From: Aerococcus viridans
GTDB taxonomy: Bacteria; Bacillota; Bacilli; Lactobacillales; Aerococcaceae
Length of the DNA: 64,000 nucleotides
Direction: 5' to 3'
Assembly: GCF_002871935.1 (NCBI RefSeq)
Contig: NZ_PNHQ01000001.1
Coordinates: 4,721 to 68,720, forward strand
Position 1 is the stretch's first letter. Each line of letters opens with the position of its first letter. Position numbers and translations under genes: made by a program. This document shows, in pieces, positions 26,646 through 35,403 of this stretch. The notes below the pieces were generated by a model. It was not told the DNA's origin, ran no database searches, and saw only the letters and a list, made by a program, of their open reading frames with translations.

Positions 26646-27350
26646 TTACATGAAGGACAATAATTCTTCAAATGATAGTGGCTCAATATGCCCATGCAAG
26701 TAGAAATCAGCATCCAACTCACTCAAAGTTTGGCGCAAGCTAGCTAATTTGTCTGGGTCTAAATAACTATTATTGTAGAAATCCTCTGTAATGGTGTCAC
26801 CAATGAAAGCTACTCTTTCAGAAGGAATATAAATAATCATACCATCTTCAGAATGTGGGTTTATCACTGGGAAAACTTTTATTTCTAGATTGCCTAAATC
26901 AATTGTTAAATCGCCTTCAAACGCAATATCCGCTTCTTGTACTTTAATTTGTGTAGCAGGATCATTATATTCAGCACGCAAATATTGATCGCAAAAAACG
27001 CACTCTTCGCCGGTCTCAAGACGTTTTTGCATGGCTTCTTCAGTCCACTTCCACTCAGACATTAACCGTAATTGTGCATTCGTTTTCTTGTTGGCTATGA
27101 CAGGAGTATCAAGCGCATGAATACCGTAAGTATGGTCCCAATGCCAGTGCGTAATCAGCGTCATCCCTTCTTTGGGTAAACCTAATCGTGCTAGCTCTTG
27201 ATTGAAATTTTCAACATGACTAGCCGAATTCCCTGCATCAATTCTTAATGAAAATTTGTCTCCTTTGATATAACCCAAAACTGGTCGATCTAAATCACCA
27301 TCAGCGGGCATATAATACACACGTTCTGTTAATTGTTTTAATTGTCTCAT
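26646..27350 (-). CDS. Metallo-beta-lactamase fold hydrolase
   Basis: 234 residues. The metal-binding motif HWHWDH (68-73) is present; further ligands are likely the His of NPHSEDG (~166) and the Asp of FIGDTITEDF (~186), with HGHIEP (~220) at the end. No signal peptide. Substrate is not predictable. The start follows AAGGAGAGG. A terminator isolates it from the upstream reductase gene. Confidence 0.82.
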   Translation of the reverse strand: MRQLKQLTERVYYMPADGDLDRPVLGYIKGDKFSLRIDAGNSASHVENFNQELARLGLPKEGMTLITHWHWDHTYGIHALDTPVIANKKTNAQLRLMSEWKWTEEAMQKRLETGEECVFCDQYLRAEYNDPATQIKVQEADIAFEGDLTIDLGNLEIKVFPVINPHSEDGMIIYIPSERVAFIGDTITEDFYNNSYLDPDKLASLRQTLSELDADFYLHGHIEPLSFEELLSFM

Positions 27351-27429
27351 CGTTTAAATCCTCTCCTTTTTCGTCAATTCATTATAGCAAACTAGGTCAT
27401 CTTCCAATAGTTCCAAGGCATTTTGGAAC

Positions 27430-27465
27430 AAAAAAGGTTGCAACACATAGGCAGCAACCTTTTTT
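27430..27465 (-). terminator. Terminator of the OsmC-aldo/keto reductase operon
   Basis: AAAAAAGGTTGC (27430-27441) pairs with GCAACCTTTTTT (27454-27465), so the tail is T-rich on both strands. Confidence 0.88.
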
Positions 27466-27480
27466 CATAAGTTCATTTAG

Positions 27481-28290
27481 TTATAAGTTCGCAATCTTTT
27501 CTTTATCTGCTTCACTTAAGTTAAAGTCAAATACATTTAAATTGTCTGCTTGGTGGTCAGCATTATGTGATTTAGGAATCACTACGACACCGCGTTCAAT
27601 TTGGTAGCGCAGTAAAACTTGTCCCCAAGTCTTTCCGTATTGTGCACCAATTTCATCTAAGATAGCGCGAGAATTTTCATCTGTCCCTTTCATAGGTGCC
27701 CAAGCCGTTACAACTACATCATTTTCAACAGAATAATCAATGATATCATTATTCCAATCTTCAACATTTGATTTAACTTGGTTTACCATTGGTGGGATAC
27801 GGGCATTGTCGATAATGATATCTAATTGGTCTTGATCAAAATTAGAAACACCGATAGCTTTAATTTTACCTTCGTTGTAGGCATTTTCTAGGGCATACCA
27901 AGTTTGTAACATTTCATTCTCATTGTCCCACGGGTGGTGAATCAAGTAAAGGTCAATATAGTCTGTTTGTAAGGCTTCTAGGGATGCGTTTAGGGTCGCT
28001 TCAACTTTCTCAGCAGAACCGGCATGGTCTGAGTCGCCAGGAATTTTAGACGTAATGAAGAAGTCCTCACGGGGTAAACCAGATGCTTTCATCGCCTTCC
28101 CTACAGTTGACTCATTACGGTATGAAACCGCCGTATCAATCGCACGGTAGCCAGCTTTAATAGCAGATATTAATTCAGTTGTATCATCTGTCACTTCAGC
28201 ATGATAATCGCCATCAACCTTACCAAAAGTATTGGTTCCAGTACCTAAAATGGGCATCCTTACGCCATTATTTAATGTTACAAATTCCAT
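27481..28290 (-). CDS. Aldo/keto reductase (2,5-diketogluconate reductase-like)
   Basis: 269-residue classical AKR. GxGTxxF near the start (LGTGTNTFG), active-site Asp-Tyr in AIDTAVSYRNE (~51-55), Lys in ITSKIPGD (~83), His in YLIHHPWD (~117), and the cofactor segment VIPKSHNADHQADN (~240). It probably reduces aldehydes or ketones with NADPH. It lies 24 bases after the OsmC gene with AAGGAG upstream, so the two form an operon suggestive of aldehyde or peroxide stress. Confidence 0.88.
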   Translation of the reverse strand: MEFVTLNNGVRMPILGTGTNTFGKVDGDYHAEVTDDTTELISAIKAGYRAIDTAVSYRNESTVGKAMKASGLPREDFFITSKIPGDSDHAGSAEKVEATLNASLEALQTDYIDLYLIHHPWDNENEMLQTWYALENAYNEGKIKAIGVSNFDQDQLDIIIDNARIPPMVNQVKSNVEDWNNDIIDYSVENDVVVTAWAPMKGTDENSRAILDEIGAQYGKTWGQVLLRYQIERGVVVIPKSHNADHQADNLNVFDFNLSEADKEKIANL

Positions 28291-28314
28291 CTTTACACAC
28301 TCCTTAAAAGTTTC

Positions 28315-28698
28315 CTATTGAAAAACAACCTTCTCTGTTACTTGTATATTTGGGTCAATACTTTGTACAACTGGGCAATACTTGTGAATCATCTTAGTTG
28401 CCCGCTCAGCCCGCCCTTGATTTTCTTCAGCTACACTGACATACATGGTAATCGTGATTGCAGTAATAGGTCTAGCATTTTCATCGGAACGTTCATAATC
28501 AATTGCTACATCATGAAAAATATAATCAATTTTAGAGTTATCCAAAATATTGCGATACACACCCGCCGAACAGCCCGCAACCGCTAGGATAAATGTATTT
28601 AAAGGTGAAAAACCAGTCTCTTTATTCAAAGGCCAATTGTTTCCCTGGTCATTCACAGCTTCTGGGCCTAAAGTGGCCATATTTAAATGTAAAGTCAT
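28315..28698 (-). CDS. OsmC/Ohr family peroxide-reducing protein
   Basis: 127 residues with the two redox Cys of the family: AGCSAGVY (~44) and HKYCPVVQSI (~104). These thiol peroxidases reduce organic hydroperoxides. The start at 28698 is preferred because GAGGAG lies 7 bases upstream; an in-frame ATG 15 bases earlier overlaps that site. First gene of an operon with the downstream aldo/keto reductase. Confidence 0.85.
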   Translation of the reverse strand: MTLHLNMATLGPEAVNDQGNNWPLNKETGFSPLNTFILAVAGCSAGVYRNILDNSKIDYIFHDVAIDYERSDENARPITAITITMYVSVAEENQGRAERATKMIHKYCPVVQSIDPNIQVTEKVVFQ

Positions 28699-28837
28699 CC
28701 ATTCACTCCTCATTCAGCCAACTATATGCTTAATAATTTCATTATAGATAAGAATGCAAGAAAATACTAGCAAACAAGATTAGCTAAAAAGTATCATGAT
28801 AAAATAAACTTCACTATATTCAATCTTTTCCTATAAT

Positions 28838-28867
28838 TAAAAAAGGCGGCACCCATGAGTACCACCT
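28838..28867 (-). terminator. Terminator of the PepSY lipoprotein gene
   Basis: On the minus strand AGGTGGTACT…GGTGCCGCCT forms a ten-pair stem with G-U pairs around CATG, then TTTTTTAATT. Confidence 0.8.
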
Positions 28868-28885
28868 CTTTTCACAACATACATT

Positions 28886-29347
28886 TTATTGGTCAACTTC
28901 AGCGTTTAAGATATTACCAGTTGTAGCATCAATATCATATTCAAATTCACGACCATCATCTAAAGTAAATTCAATTTCATAATGTGGTACGTCATCATAA
29001 TCATCATCGTCGTCATCCACATCGTCTAATTCAATTTCTCGTTCAATTAATGCTTCTTCATTTGTACCGGCATCATCCAAGGCAACTTGCCATGCTTCAT
29101 CTTCAGAAATAAATGCTCCTGAATTCGCTTGCTCAGCTTCACTAGAACTTGAGTCATTCGTCTCACTTTCAGTTGAAGTTGATGCTGAACTAGCCACTTC
29201 CTCTACACTATTATCATTTGAATTGGTTTCTTGGCTAGTCGTTTCCGTTGTTTCACTAGTGTTTGTATCCTCTTGACTCGTGTTACCACATGCTGCAAGT
29301 AAGCATACTGAAGCAAATAATGTTAGCGCACTTGTTTTTAATTTCAT
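28886..29347 (-). CDS. PepSY-domain lipoprotein
   Basis: 153 residues. Lipoprotein signal ending LAAC (Cys20), a long Ser/Thr/Glu-rich linker (~25-77), then one PepSY domain: ISEDEAWQVALDDAG, an Asp-rich stretch DDVDDDDDDYDDV (~111-123), and HYEIEFTLDDGREFEYDIDATTGNIL. PepSY domains often inhibit or bind extracellular peptidases; here the acidic loop may also bind cations. Ribosome binding site AAAGGGAG. Stands alone. Confidence 0.85.
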   Translation of the reverse strand: MKLKTSALTLFASVCLLAACGNTSQEDTNTSETTETTSQETNSNDNSVEEVASSASTSTESETNDSSSSEAEQANSGAFISEDEAWQVALDDAGTNEEALIEREIELDDVDDDDDDYDDVPHYEIEFTLDDGREFEYDIDATTGNILNAEVDQ

Positions 29348-29454
29348 GGAATCTCCCTTTCATTAAATACTGTGTCTACTACTTCCTTTAACATAATTGC
29401 TACCTTTTTTATACATGATAACATATAATCCTATTTCCTCAAGTGGCTGACTAG

Positions 29455-29740
29455 TTAAAAGTGATAAATGTCTAGTCTACAATCATCATAGACATTGATA
29501 AAAGATTGACTACCTTCGATGACACTTAAATCTATTTCACTATATTGATCCCCACTTGGTCGTCAGGCGCTACAACATACTCACTCCAGGGATCAATGGT
29601 AGCTGAGTGACCACCATATAAGTCGCCCTTATCATTCATTGTTCCTCTAGAATTGGCCGAAACAATCAATAGCTGATTTTCAATTTTCTCCTCCCAAATG
29701 AATCCTTTTTTATTATAAACGAGTGAACCTAGAAAGTAAT
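29455..29740 (-). pseudogene. Broken carbon-nitrogen hydrolase (nitrilase superfamily) remnant
   Basis: The minus strand encodes, without a start, FIWEEKIENQLLIVSANSRG then YGGHSATIDPWSEYVV, which matches the C-terminal half of carbon-nitrogen hydrolases (RAIENQ…, GGHSxIIDPxG). Near 29547-29560 the frame shifts; the next frame continues DQYSEIDLSVIEGSQSFINV and ends DDCRLDIYHF-stop at 29455, the usual C-terminus of the family. The N-terminal half with the catalytic Glu and Lys is absent. A clear gene ruin. Confidence 0.7.
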
Positions 29741-29808
29741 TTAATGGGCGTCATGCCACAAAACATAAGCTCAAACCCTATATGAAAGTTTTTTCATGTA
29801 AGTTTTTG

Positions 29809-29869
29809 TTGACGACTTGTTTCAGCTTATGATAAATTAGCTATTGTCAAATCGTAACGGTTACGATTT
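29809..29869 (+). promoter_or_regulatory. adcA promoter with a perfect Zur box
   Basis: A 21-base perfect palindrome at 29849-29869 (AAATCGTAAC, G, GTTACGATTT) has the form of the Bacillus-type Zur box (TCGTAAT-N-ATTACGA). A likely -35 TTGACG (29809-29814) and -10 near GATAAA (29831-29836) place the box at about the transcription start, where zinc-loaded Zur would block transcription. The palindrome lies 88 bases before the adcA ATG. Confidence 0.85.
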
Positions 29870-29956
29870 ACCGATTTGCCCCTAGCTAAGGCAGATATGA
29901 TTGGGTACCCAAATCAATGCGATGAAAGATTACTTTGGAAAAGAGGATGTGTTTTA

Positions 29957-31492
29957 ATGAATAAAAGTTTGAAATTAGGCTTACTGAGCTTAACGGGTGC
30001 TGCCCTTTTAGCAGCTTGTGGCCAAACTGCTACTGAAGCAGATGCTAATAACGATGGCGATAAATTAGAAATTGCTACGACTATCTACCCAGTTTATGCC
30101 TTCACAAAAGAAATCGTTGGTGACCAAGCAGACGTCAGTTTAATGGTACCTGCTGGAACAGAAGCACATGACTATGAACCTTCTGCAAAACAACTTGCTG
30201 AGTTAAACGAATCAGACGCACTAATTTATCATAATGAAAATATGGAAACTTGGGTCCCTTCTGCAGAGTCAAGTATCAGTGATGATGTCAATATCATTAA
30301 AGGTACAGAAAATATGGTATTATTACCCGGATCTGAAGATGGGCATGACCATGATCACGACCACGATCACGAAGGACATTCACACGAATATGATCCGCAT
30401 ACGTGGGTTTCACCTTACCGTGCCAAAATGGAAGTTGCCTCTATTACCTCACAACTAAGTGAATTGTACCCAGATATGGCTGAAGAATTTCAGGCAAATG
30501 CAGATGCTTATATGGAAGAGTTAACAGAATTAGACAATTTATATACCGAAGCATTAGAAAATGCTAGTCGTAAAGATTTTGTGACTTCTCATACTGCCTT
30601 TTCATACTTAGCTGTTGATTATGGTTTAAATCAAATTGGGATTGCAGGATTAACACCTGATGAGGAACCATCTGCAGCTCGTTTAGCAGAACTAGCTGAC
30701 TATGTAAAAGAAAATGATATTCAATACATCTACTATGAAGAAGCTGGTTCAGACAGTATGGCAAAAACTTTAGCTGATGAAGCTGGCGTTGAAATGGCTG
30801 TCTTAAATCCGCTAGAAAGTCTATCACAAGAGGCGATGGATAATGGTGCTGATTATATTTCTGTTATGAAAGAAAATTTAACTGAATTACAAAAAACCAC
30901 TGATTTACCAGCAACTGATAAGCAAGCTGATGATAAAGACGAAGAGGTTGAAAAAACAGTTTACAATGGTTACTTTAAAGATAGTGATGTAGCTGACCGT
31001 ACCTTATCTGATTATGCTGGTGAATGGCAATCTGTCTATCCACTATTAGAAGACGGTAGCTTAGATCAAGTCTTTGATTACAAAGCAAAATTAAACGATG
31101 GTATGACAGCTGAAGAATATAAAGCATATTATACAACAGGTTATGAAACTGACGTGGACCATATTAACATCACTGACAATACCATTGAGTTTATTGTCGA
31201 TGGTGAAAGTAAAACATTCGAATATAAATATGCTGGGTATGAAATTTTAGACTACGAAAAAGGTAACCGTGGTGTTCGTTTCTTATTTGAAACTGGTGAC
31301 CCAGAAGCAGGCGAGTTTAAATATGTCCAATTCTCAGACCATAATATTGCACCAACAAAAACTGGTCACTACCATATTTTCTGGGGTGGCGAATCACAAG
31401 AAGCCCTTCTAGAAGAAATGGACCACTGGCCAACATACTATCCAACAAACATGGATAACTTAGAAATCGCACAAGAAATGATGGCACATTAA
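29957..31492 (+). CDS. adcA: Zinc ABC transporter substrate-binding lipoprotein with ZinT domain
   Basis: 511 residues. Lipoprotein signal with LAAC (Cys21). Residues ~35-310 form a ZnuA/AdcA cluster 9 binding protein: EIATTIYPVYAFTKEIVGD, a His-rich metal-capture loop (DHDHDHDHEGHSH, ~135-147), DPHTWVSP, and TSHTAFSYLA. Residues ~330-510 form a ZinT domain (YNGYFKDSDVADRTLSDYAGEW, KTGHYHIFWGG). The fused layout is that of streptococcal AdcA, which recruits zinc for AdcBC. Start at 29957 follows AAAAGAGG. Permease and ATPase are not adjacent. Zinc repression is shown by the Zur box upstream. Confidence 0.95.
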   Translation: MNKSLKLGLLSLTGAALLAACGQTATEADANNDGDKLEIATTIYPVYAFTKEIVGDQADVSLMVPAGTEAHDYEPSAKQLAELNESDALIYHNENMETWVPSAESSISDDVNIIKGTENMVLLPGSEDGHDHDHDHDHEGHSHEYDPHTWVSPYRAKMEVASITSQLSELYPDMAEEFQANADAYMEELTELDNLYTEALENASRKDFVTSHTAFSYLAVDYGLNQIGIAGLTPDEEPSAARLAELADYVKENDIQYIYYEEAGSDSMAKTLADEAGVEMAVLNPLESLSQEAMDNGADYISVMKENLTELQKTTDLPATDKQADDKDEEVEKTVYNGYFKDSDVADRTLSDYAGEWQSVYPLLEDGSLDQVFDYKAKLNDGMTAEEYKAYYTTGYETDVDHINITDNTIEFIVDGESKTFEYKYAGYEILDYEKGNRGVRFLFETGDPEAGEFKYVQFSDHNIAPTKTGHYHIFWGGESQEALLEEMDHWPTYYPTNMDNLEIAQEMMAH

Positions 31493-31592
31493 AACAAACA
31501 TATTGCTTACTTGTAAGAAACTATGCCAACATTATCAGGGCTATCTGGGAGGTGGTCGTCCACGATTTTAACCATTTTACCCATACATCAAT

Positions 31593-31630
31593 AAAAAGGA
31601 AGATCTGCTTTAAAACAGATCTTCCTTTTT
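31593..31630. terminator. Bidirectional terminator between adcA and gpx
   Basis: A 15-base perfect stem (31593-31607 / 31616-31630, core GGAAGATCTG) with A5/T5 ends, serving both convergent genes. Confidence 0.9.
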
Positions 31631-31636
31631 CTATTT

Positions 31637-32098
31637 TTAAAGATTCGCTTTTATATCTGCTTCAATATCTTCCGGTGGTGTAGTTGGGGCGTAACGTTTA
31701 ACAAAGTTACCCTGACGGTCAACTAAAAATTTAGTATAATTCCATTTAACAAATCCATCTCCTGAAGCCCTCTTTAAATAAGAAAATAACGGTGCTGTTT
31801 TAGGACCATTTACGGATACTTTATCAAACATAGGAAAAGTTGTACCAAAGTCTAATGCGCAAGCTTCTTTAGCACCTTTCCCATCCTCAGGCGACTGCAT
31901 AAAGGAATTTGACGGAAAGCCCAACACTTTAAACCCTTCATCTTGATAGGTTTGGTATAAAGATTCAAGACCCATTAATTGACTTGCTAAACCGCATTTA
32001 GTCGCTATGTTTACAATAAGTAATAAGTCACCTTCATAATCTGCTAAACTGATAGATTTTCCATTAACATCTTTTACTTGATAATCATATATTGTCAT
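31637..32098 (-). CDS. Glutathione peroxidase-like thiol peroxidase
   Basis: 153-residue, thioredoxin-fold peroxidase of the BsaA/Gpx type. Peroxidatic Cys35 in NIATKCGLASQ; probable resolving Cys in KEACALDFGTTFPMF; catalytic Trp/Asn in FVKWNYTKFLVDRQG (~127-129). The usual FPCNQF motif reads FPSNSF (61-66), so the Gln of the standard Cys-Gln-Trp-Asn tetrad is a Ser. Probably uses thioredoxin rather than glutathione, as most bacterial members do. Ribosome binding site GGAGGTAG. Confidence 0.9.
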   Translation of the reverse strand: MTIYDYQVKDVNGKSISLADYEGDLLLIVNIATKCGLASQLMGLESLYQTYQDEGFKVLGFPSNSFMQSPEDGKGAKEACALDFGTTFPMFDKVSVNGPKTAPLFSYLKRASGDGFVKWNYTKFLVDRQGNFVKRYAPTTPPEDIEADIKANL

Positions 32099-32370
32099 AA
32101 TCTACCTCCTTCAATATATAGTGGAAATTAAAACATACTATGTAGAACTTAACGTAAATCATACGCTTTTTTACCCTTAAATGCGAATAATCCTCTTTAT
32201 ACAAGGCCTGTTTATGAAGATATATAGGTCATGTGCTATCTTTTACTTATCAATTTCACTTGAGAAACTTTAATTATACGGTGGTGCATCTTTTTATACC
32301 CTAACCATTTGAAAATGTAAGAGCTTTCATGTTATAATATATCAAATATCTAAGAGGGGTTTTTGATAAT

Positions 32371-33093
32371 ATGGCAAAATACGAAGAAGTAGCTAGCGCT
32401 TTAGTCCGCTACATTAATGACAATGATTTAAGTGCAGATGATAAATTACCCAGTATTCAAGAAATGGTCGATTACTACCAAGTAAGTAAAAATACCGTTT
32501 TATCTGCTTTAAATGATTTAGAGAAGCAAGGTTTAATCTATCAAGTACGCGGATCAGGCGTGTACGTACGTGGTAACCAACGCAAAGGTTATATCAACCT
32601 ATTAAATCTGGGTGGTTTTAACTCTACTTTGAGTCAATTCAAAGTAGACTCGAAAATTTTATCTTTATCTCTCATCGCACCGCCTGAAGAAGCGGTAGAA
32701 AATTTAAAAATCGCTGATCCTTCTAAGACAAAAGTCTATTATGTCAGACGGATTCGTTATATTGAGGGCCGTCCTTTCTGTATTGAGGAGTCTTATTTTG
32801 ATAAAGATATCATTCCTTATTTAAGTGAAGAGATCGCATCAAATTCCATATTTGATTATATTACAGAAGATTTAGAAATCCCTATTGGCTATGGTGACCA
32901 TTTTCTTCGTGTGGGGAAACTGAAATCTGAACATGCCGAACACTTAAACTTAGCTAAGGGTGACCCTTGTTTAAAAACCGAATCCATTTTCCATCTAAAT
33001 AATGGCAAACCATTCGACTATTCGAAAGTTATCTACCACTTTGAAGAAACACAATTCTTTATCCAAGGTGCTAGCACCCAATATCGCTATTAA
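32371..33093 (+). CDS. GntR-family regulator with UTRA domain
   Basis: 240 residues. N-terminal winged helix (KYEEVASALVRYI, DKLPSIQEMVDYYQVSKNTV, GLIYQVRGSGVYVRG; ~1-70), then a UTRA effector domain (~85-235; YYVRRIRYIEGRPFCIEESYF). HutC-type regulators bind small metabolites through UTRA. The start follows AAGAGGGG. A promoter is visible: TTGAAA (32309-32314), 18 bases, TATAAT (32333-32338). It is convergent with the MatC-PEPM operon, the only evident candidate target nearby. The target link is inference. Confidence 0.87.
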   Translation: MAKYEEVASALVRYINDNDLSADDKLPSIQEMVDYYQVSKNTVLSALNDLEKQGLIYQVRGSGVYVRGNQRKGYINLLNLGGFNSTLSQFKVDSKILSLSLIAPPEEAVENLKIADPSKTKVYYVRRIRYIEGRPFCIEESYFDKDIIPYLSEEIASNSIFDYITEDLEIPIGYGDHFLRVGKLKSEHAEHLNLAKGDPCLKTESIFHLNNGKPFDYSKVIYHFEETQFFIQGASTQYRY

Positions 33094-33102
33094 TAACCAG
33101 GA

Positions 33103-33132
33103 AAAAAGGACGCGTTTGACCGTGTCCTTTTT
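33103..33132. terminator. Bidirectional terminator between the GntR gene and the MatC-like gene
   Basis: AAAAAGGACGCG (33103-33114) pairs with CGTGTCCTTTTT (33121-33132) with one G-U/mismatch. Confidence 0.85.
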
Positions 33133-33139
33133 AACTTGA

Positions 33140-34444
33140 CTAAATACTATGAATAATAGATAAGGTGAGGGCTGTTAAGGCCGCTGACCCGACTGTAAAT
33201 GGTGTAACCTTAAATAATAAGGTGTTATACAAGTTTTTTTGATCTGCACCGTAGTAACCTGAAGAAGCCAAAAGTAAGCTTCCTCCATCTGAGAATGGCG
33301 TAACGGTTGCCGCGAAACCACCAATAATTATACAAACTGCCATAATGGTTGGACTCCAACCAGTTGTCGCATACAATGCTGGTAAAGTTGTAAAGAATAA
33401 TGGTGCGATAACACCAATCGTTGAAGAAAAGATTGACATACAGCCACAAAGTAAAGCAATCGTTACTGGAATGATTGGCCATGGCACATAAGAGATTAAA
33501 GCAGCTAGCGACTCAGTAATCCCTACTTGAACCCCAACGCCAATCAATAAAGAAATGCCACAGGTCATCCAAATCACTGACCAAGGTGTTCGGTTTAATA
33601 CTTTCTGTCCGTCAGCCAATTCAAACATATAGGCAATTACACCAAATACTATCCCCACTAAACCTAGGTTTAATGAATCACTAATCGAGGCAATGAATGG
33701 AATTCCCCCACTTGTAAAGTTATTGACGATTGGAAAAACAAGCATGGTCAAAATAAATATTGTCATTAAAATGAATGTTTGCTTTTGTTTCTTATTCAGC
33801 GCTTCTGGTTCTACCAATTCGACTTGTTTATATGCTTCATTTTTTCGATCTTTAAACATGAGAAATAATAGGAGTAGTATTGGATAGATAGTAGATACAG
33901 TAAATAGTTGCCATGAAATGACTGAAGACATATCAGCAAAACCTGTGGATGCGATTAAACCATGTACAATTGCACCTAAGGGGCCAAATGGGCATAAACC
34001 ACCAGCAAGCGCCCCTTCAATTACAGCAATGGCGATAATTCGCGTATCTAAATTATTTTCTTTAGCAATATTAAGCGCTAAAAAGCCGACAATTGGTACA
34101 GCGCCCCAAATTGACCCACCCAAACCTGAAATGAGGGCAGAAGCGAAAAAGAATCCGAACGGTAACCAAAATAAATGGTCTTTAAAGGCATAAATTAAGT
34201 GATGACCAATAATTTCCAAAGTCCCATTCTCATTAGCAAAATTGAAGAAGAAGGAGACCCCAAAAATCATCATAAATAATTCAACTGGCCACAAGGTAAA
34301 AATCTCATCTGGACTTAATCCAATCATGAAAGAACCAATGAAGTATGCAAATACGACGCCAATTATCCCTGCATTCACATCAAATTTTTCCCCCAAAAAG
34401 ATTGCCAGTATAATTGCAACAATGATTAACAACATATAAGTCAT
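33140..34444 (-). CDS. MatC/SLC13-like carboxylate carrier
   Basis: 434 residues with about 11-12 membrane helices in two repeats. The N-terminal part (MTYMLLIIVAIILAIFLGEKFDVNAGIIGVV) fits MatC_N dicarboxylate carriers, followed by the ion-transporter fold with the re-entrant segment SSTIGVIAPLFFTTLP and ATVTPFSDGGSLLLAS. Relatives import malonate and other di- or hydroxycarboxylates with H+ or Na+. Last gene of the PEPM operon (44 bases after the lyase gene; site GAGGGAA), so it probably carries the lyase substrate or product. Confidence 0.8.
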   Translation of the reverse strand: MTYMLLIIVAIILAIFLGEKFDVNAGIIGVVFAYFIGSFMIGLSPDEIFTLWPVELFMMIFGVSFFFNFANENGTLEIIGHHLIYAFKDHLFWLPFGFFFASALISGLGGSIWGAVPIVGFLALNIAKENNLDTRIIAIAVIEGALAGGLCPFGPLGAIVHGLIASTGFADMSSVISWQLFTVSTIYPILLLLFLMFKDRKNEAYKQVELVEPEALNKKQKQTFILMTIFILTMLVFPIVNNFTSGGIPFIASISDSLNLGLVGIVFGVIAYMFELADGQKVLNRTPWSVIWMTCGISLLIGVGVQVGITESLAALISYVPWPIIPVTIALLCGCMSIFSSTIGVIAPLFFTTLPALYATTGWSPTIMAVCIIIGGFAATVTPFSDGGSLLLASSGYYGADQKNLYNTLLFKVTPFTVGSAALTALTLSIIHSI

Positions 34445-34488
34445 TCGATTCCCTCATTTCATTTCGTTTTTGATTGCTTAACTTAGGT

Positions 34489-35391
34489 CTAATCCATATA
34501 TTTCAACATATTTTCTGGCGCATAAGCAGCATCGCACTGATTTACGTCATCTAAACCAATGAATTCATTAAATTCATCAAAAGTTATCATCTTATCTTGA
34601 TAATTTCTTGTCGTGCCTTCATTTCGCAAGGTTTGTAGTAAATTTTTCTCCGTATAAGCTTGCGCATAAGTTAAAGCAGTTGGATATACGATAATATTGA
34701 AACCAAGTTTTTCTAGTTCCGAAGTCTTCGTTAATGGTGTTAGACCACCCTCAATCATATTGGCCATCATAAAGGTATCTGGGAGGGCTTTATGAACGTC
34801 TTCAAATTCTTCAAAACTTCTTGGGGATTCAATAAAAATTAAATCCGCACCAGCAGACTTATAACGACGGCTACGTTCAATAGCTTCTTCTAGATCATAC
34901 ACCGTACGTGCATCTGTCCGTGACATGATGAGGAAATCATCATTTTTACGGGTAGCTACAGCAACTTTAATTTTTTCTTCTAGGGTTTCTGTTGGTTCAA
35001 CTTGTTTACCTGACATATGACCGCAACGTTTTGGCCAAACTTGGTCTTCAATAAAGATGCCCGCAGCACCAATTGCTTCATAATTTTCAACCGTACGGCG
35101 TACATTTTCCAAGTCACCATAACCAGTATCAGCATCTGCAAATACAGGAATATTCACTGCATTAATAATGTCTCTAGTCCGCTCTAGTGATTTACCAAAG
35201 TCCGTTATGCCACGATCCGGCATGGCAAAAGCTGAGGCACTAGTGGCATACCCGGCAGAAAAGACAGCGTCAAATCCTAATTTTTCAGCGATCTTTGCTG
35301 CTAAAGCATCCGGTGCTACCGGTAGCTGTATCGCTTTACCCGAGTAAATATGATCTTTAAATTGCTTACGCATTTTTTCGTTTTTTAACAT
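34489..35391 (-). CDS. Isocitrate lyase/PEP mutase superfamily enzyme, catalytically intact
   Basis: 300 residues, (beta/alpha)8 barrel. Mg-binding Asp pair in FADADTGYGD (D86, D88), IEDQVWPKRCGHMSGK with the catalytic loop KRCGH (121-125, Cys123). WPKRCGHM is the form seen in carboxyphosphonoenolpyruvate mutase and 2,3-dimethylmalate/methylisocitrate lyases, not true isocitrate lyase, which is longer. Likely cleaves a 2-hydroxy-diacid retro-Claisen fashion to pyruvate or a similar keto-acid. No prp or phosphonate genes adjoin. It is 12 bases after the paralogue gene; site AAGGAAGG. Substrate not determined. Confidence 0.85.
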   Translation of the reverse strand: MLKNEKMRKQFKDHIYSGKAIQLPVAPDALAAKIAEKLGFDAVFSAGYATSASAFAMPDRGITDFGKSLERTRDIINAVNIPVFADADTGYGDLENVRRTVENYEAIGAAGIFIEDQVWPKRCGHMSGKQVEPTETLEEKIKVAVATRKNDDFLIMSRTDARTVYDLEEAIERSRRYKSAGADLIFIESPRSFEEFEDVHKALPDTFMMANMIEGGLTPLTKTSELEKLGFNIIVYPTALTYAQAYTEKNLLQTLRNEGTTRNYQDKMITFDEFNEFIGLDDVNQCDAAYAPENMLKYMD

Positions 35392-35403
35392 AGCTACCTT
35401 CCT

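Noticed and set aside
34489..35391. True isocitrate lyase of the glyoxylate shunt
   Set aside because: At 300 residues it is too short, has the WPKRCGH form of the lyase/mutase branch, and no malate synthase is nearby.
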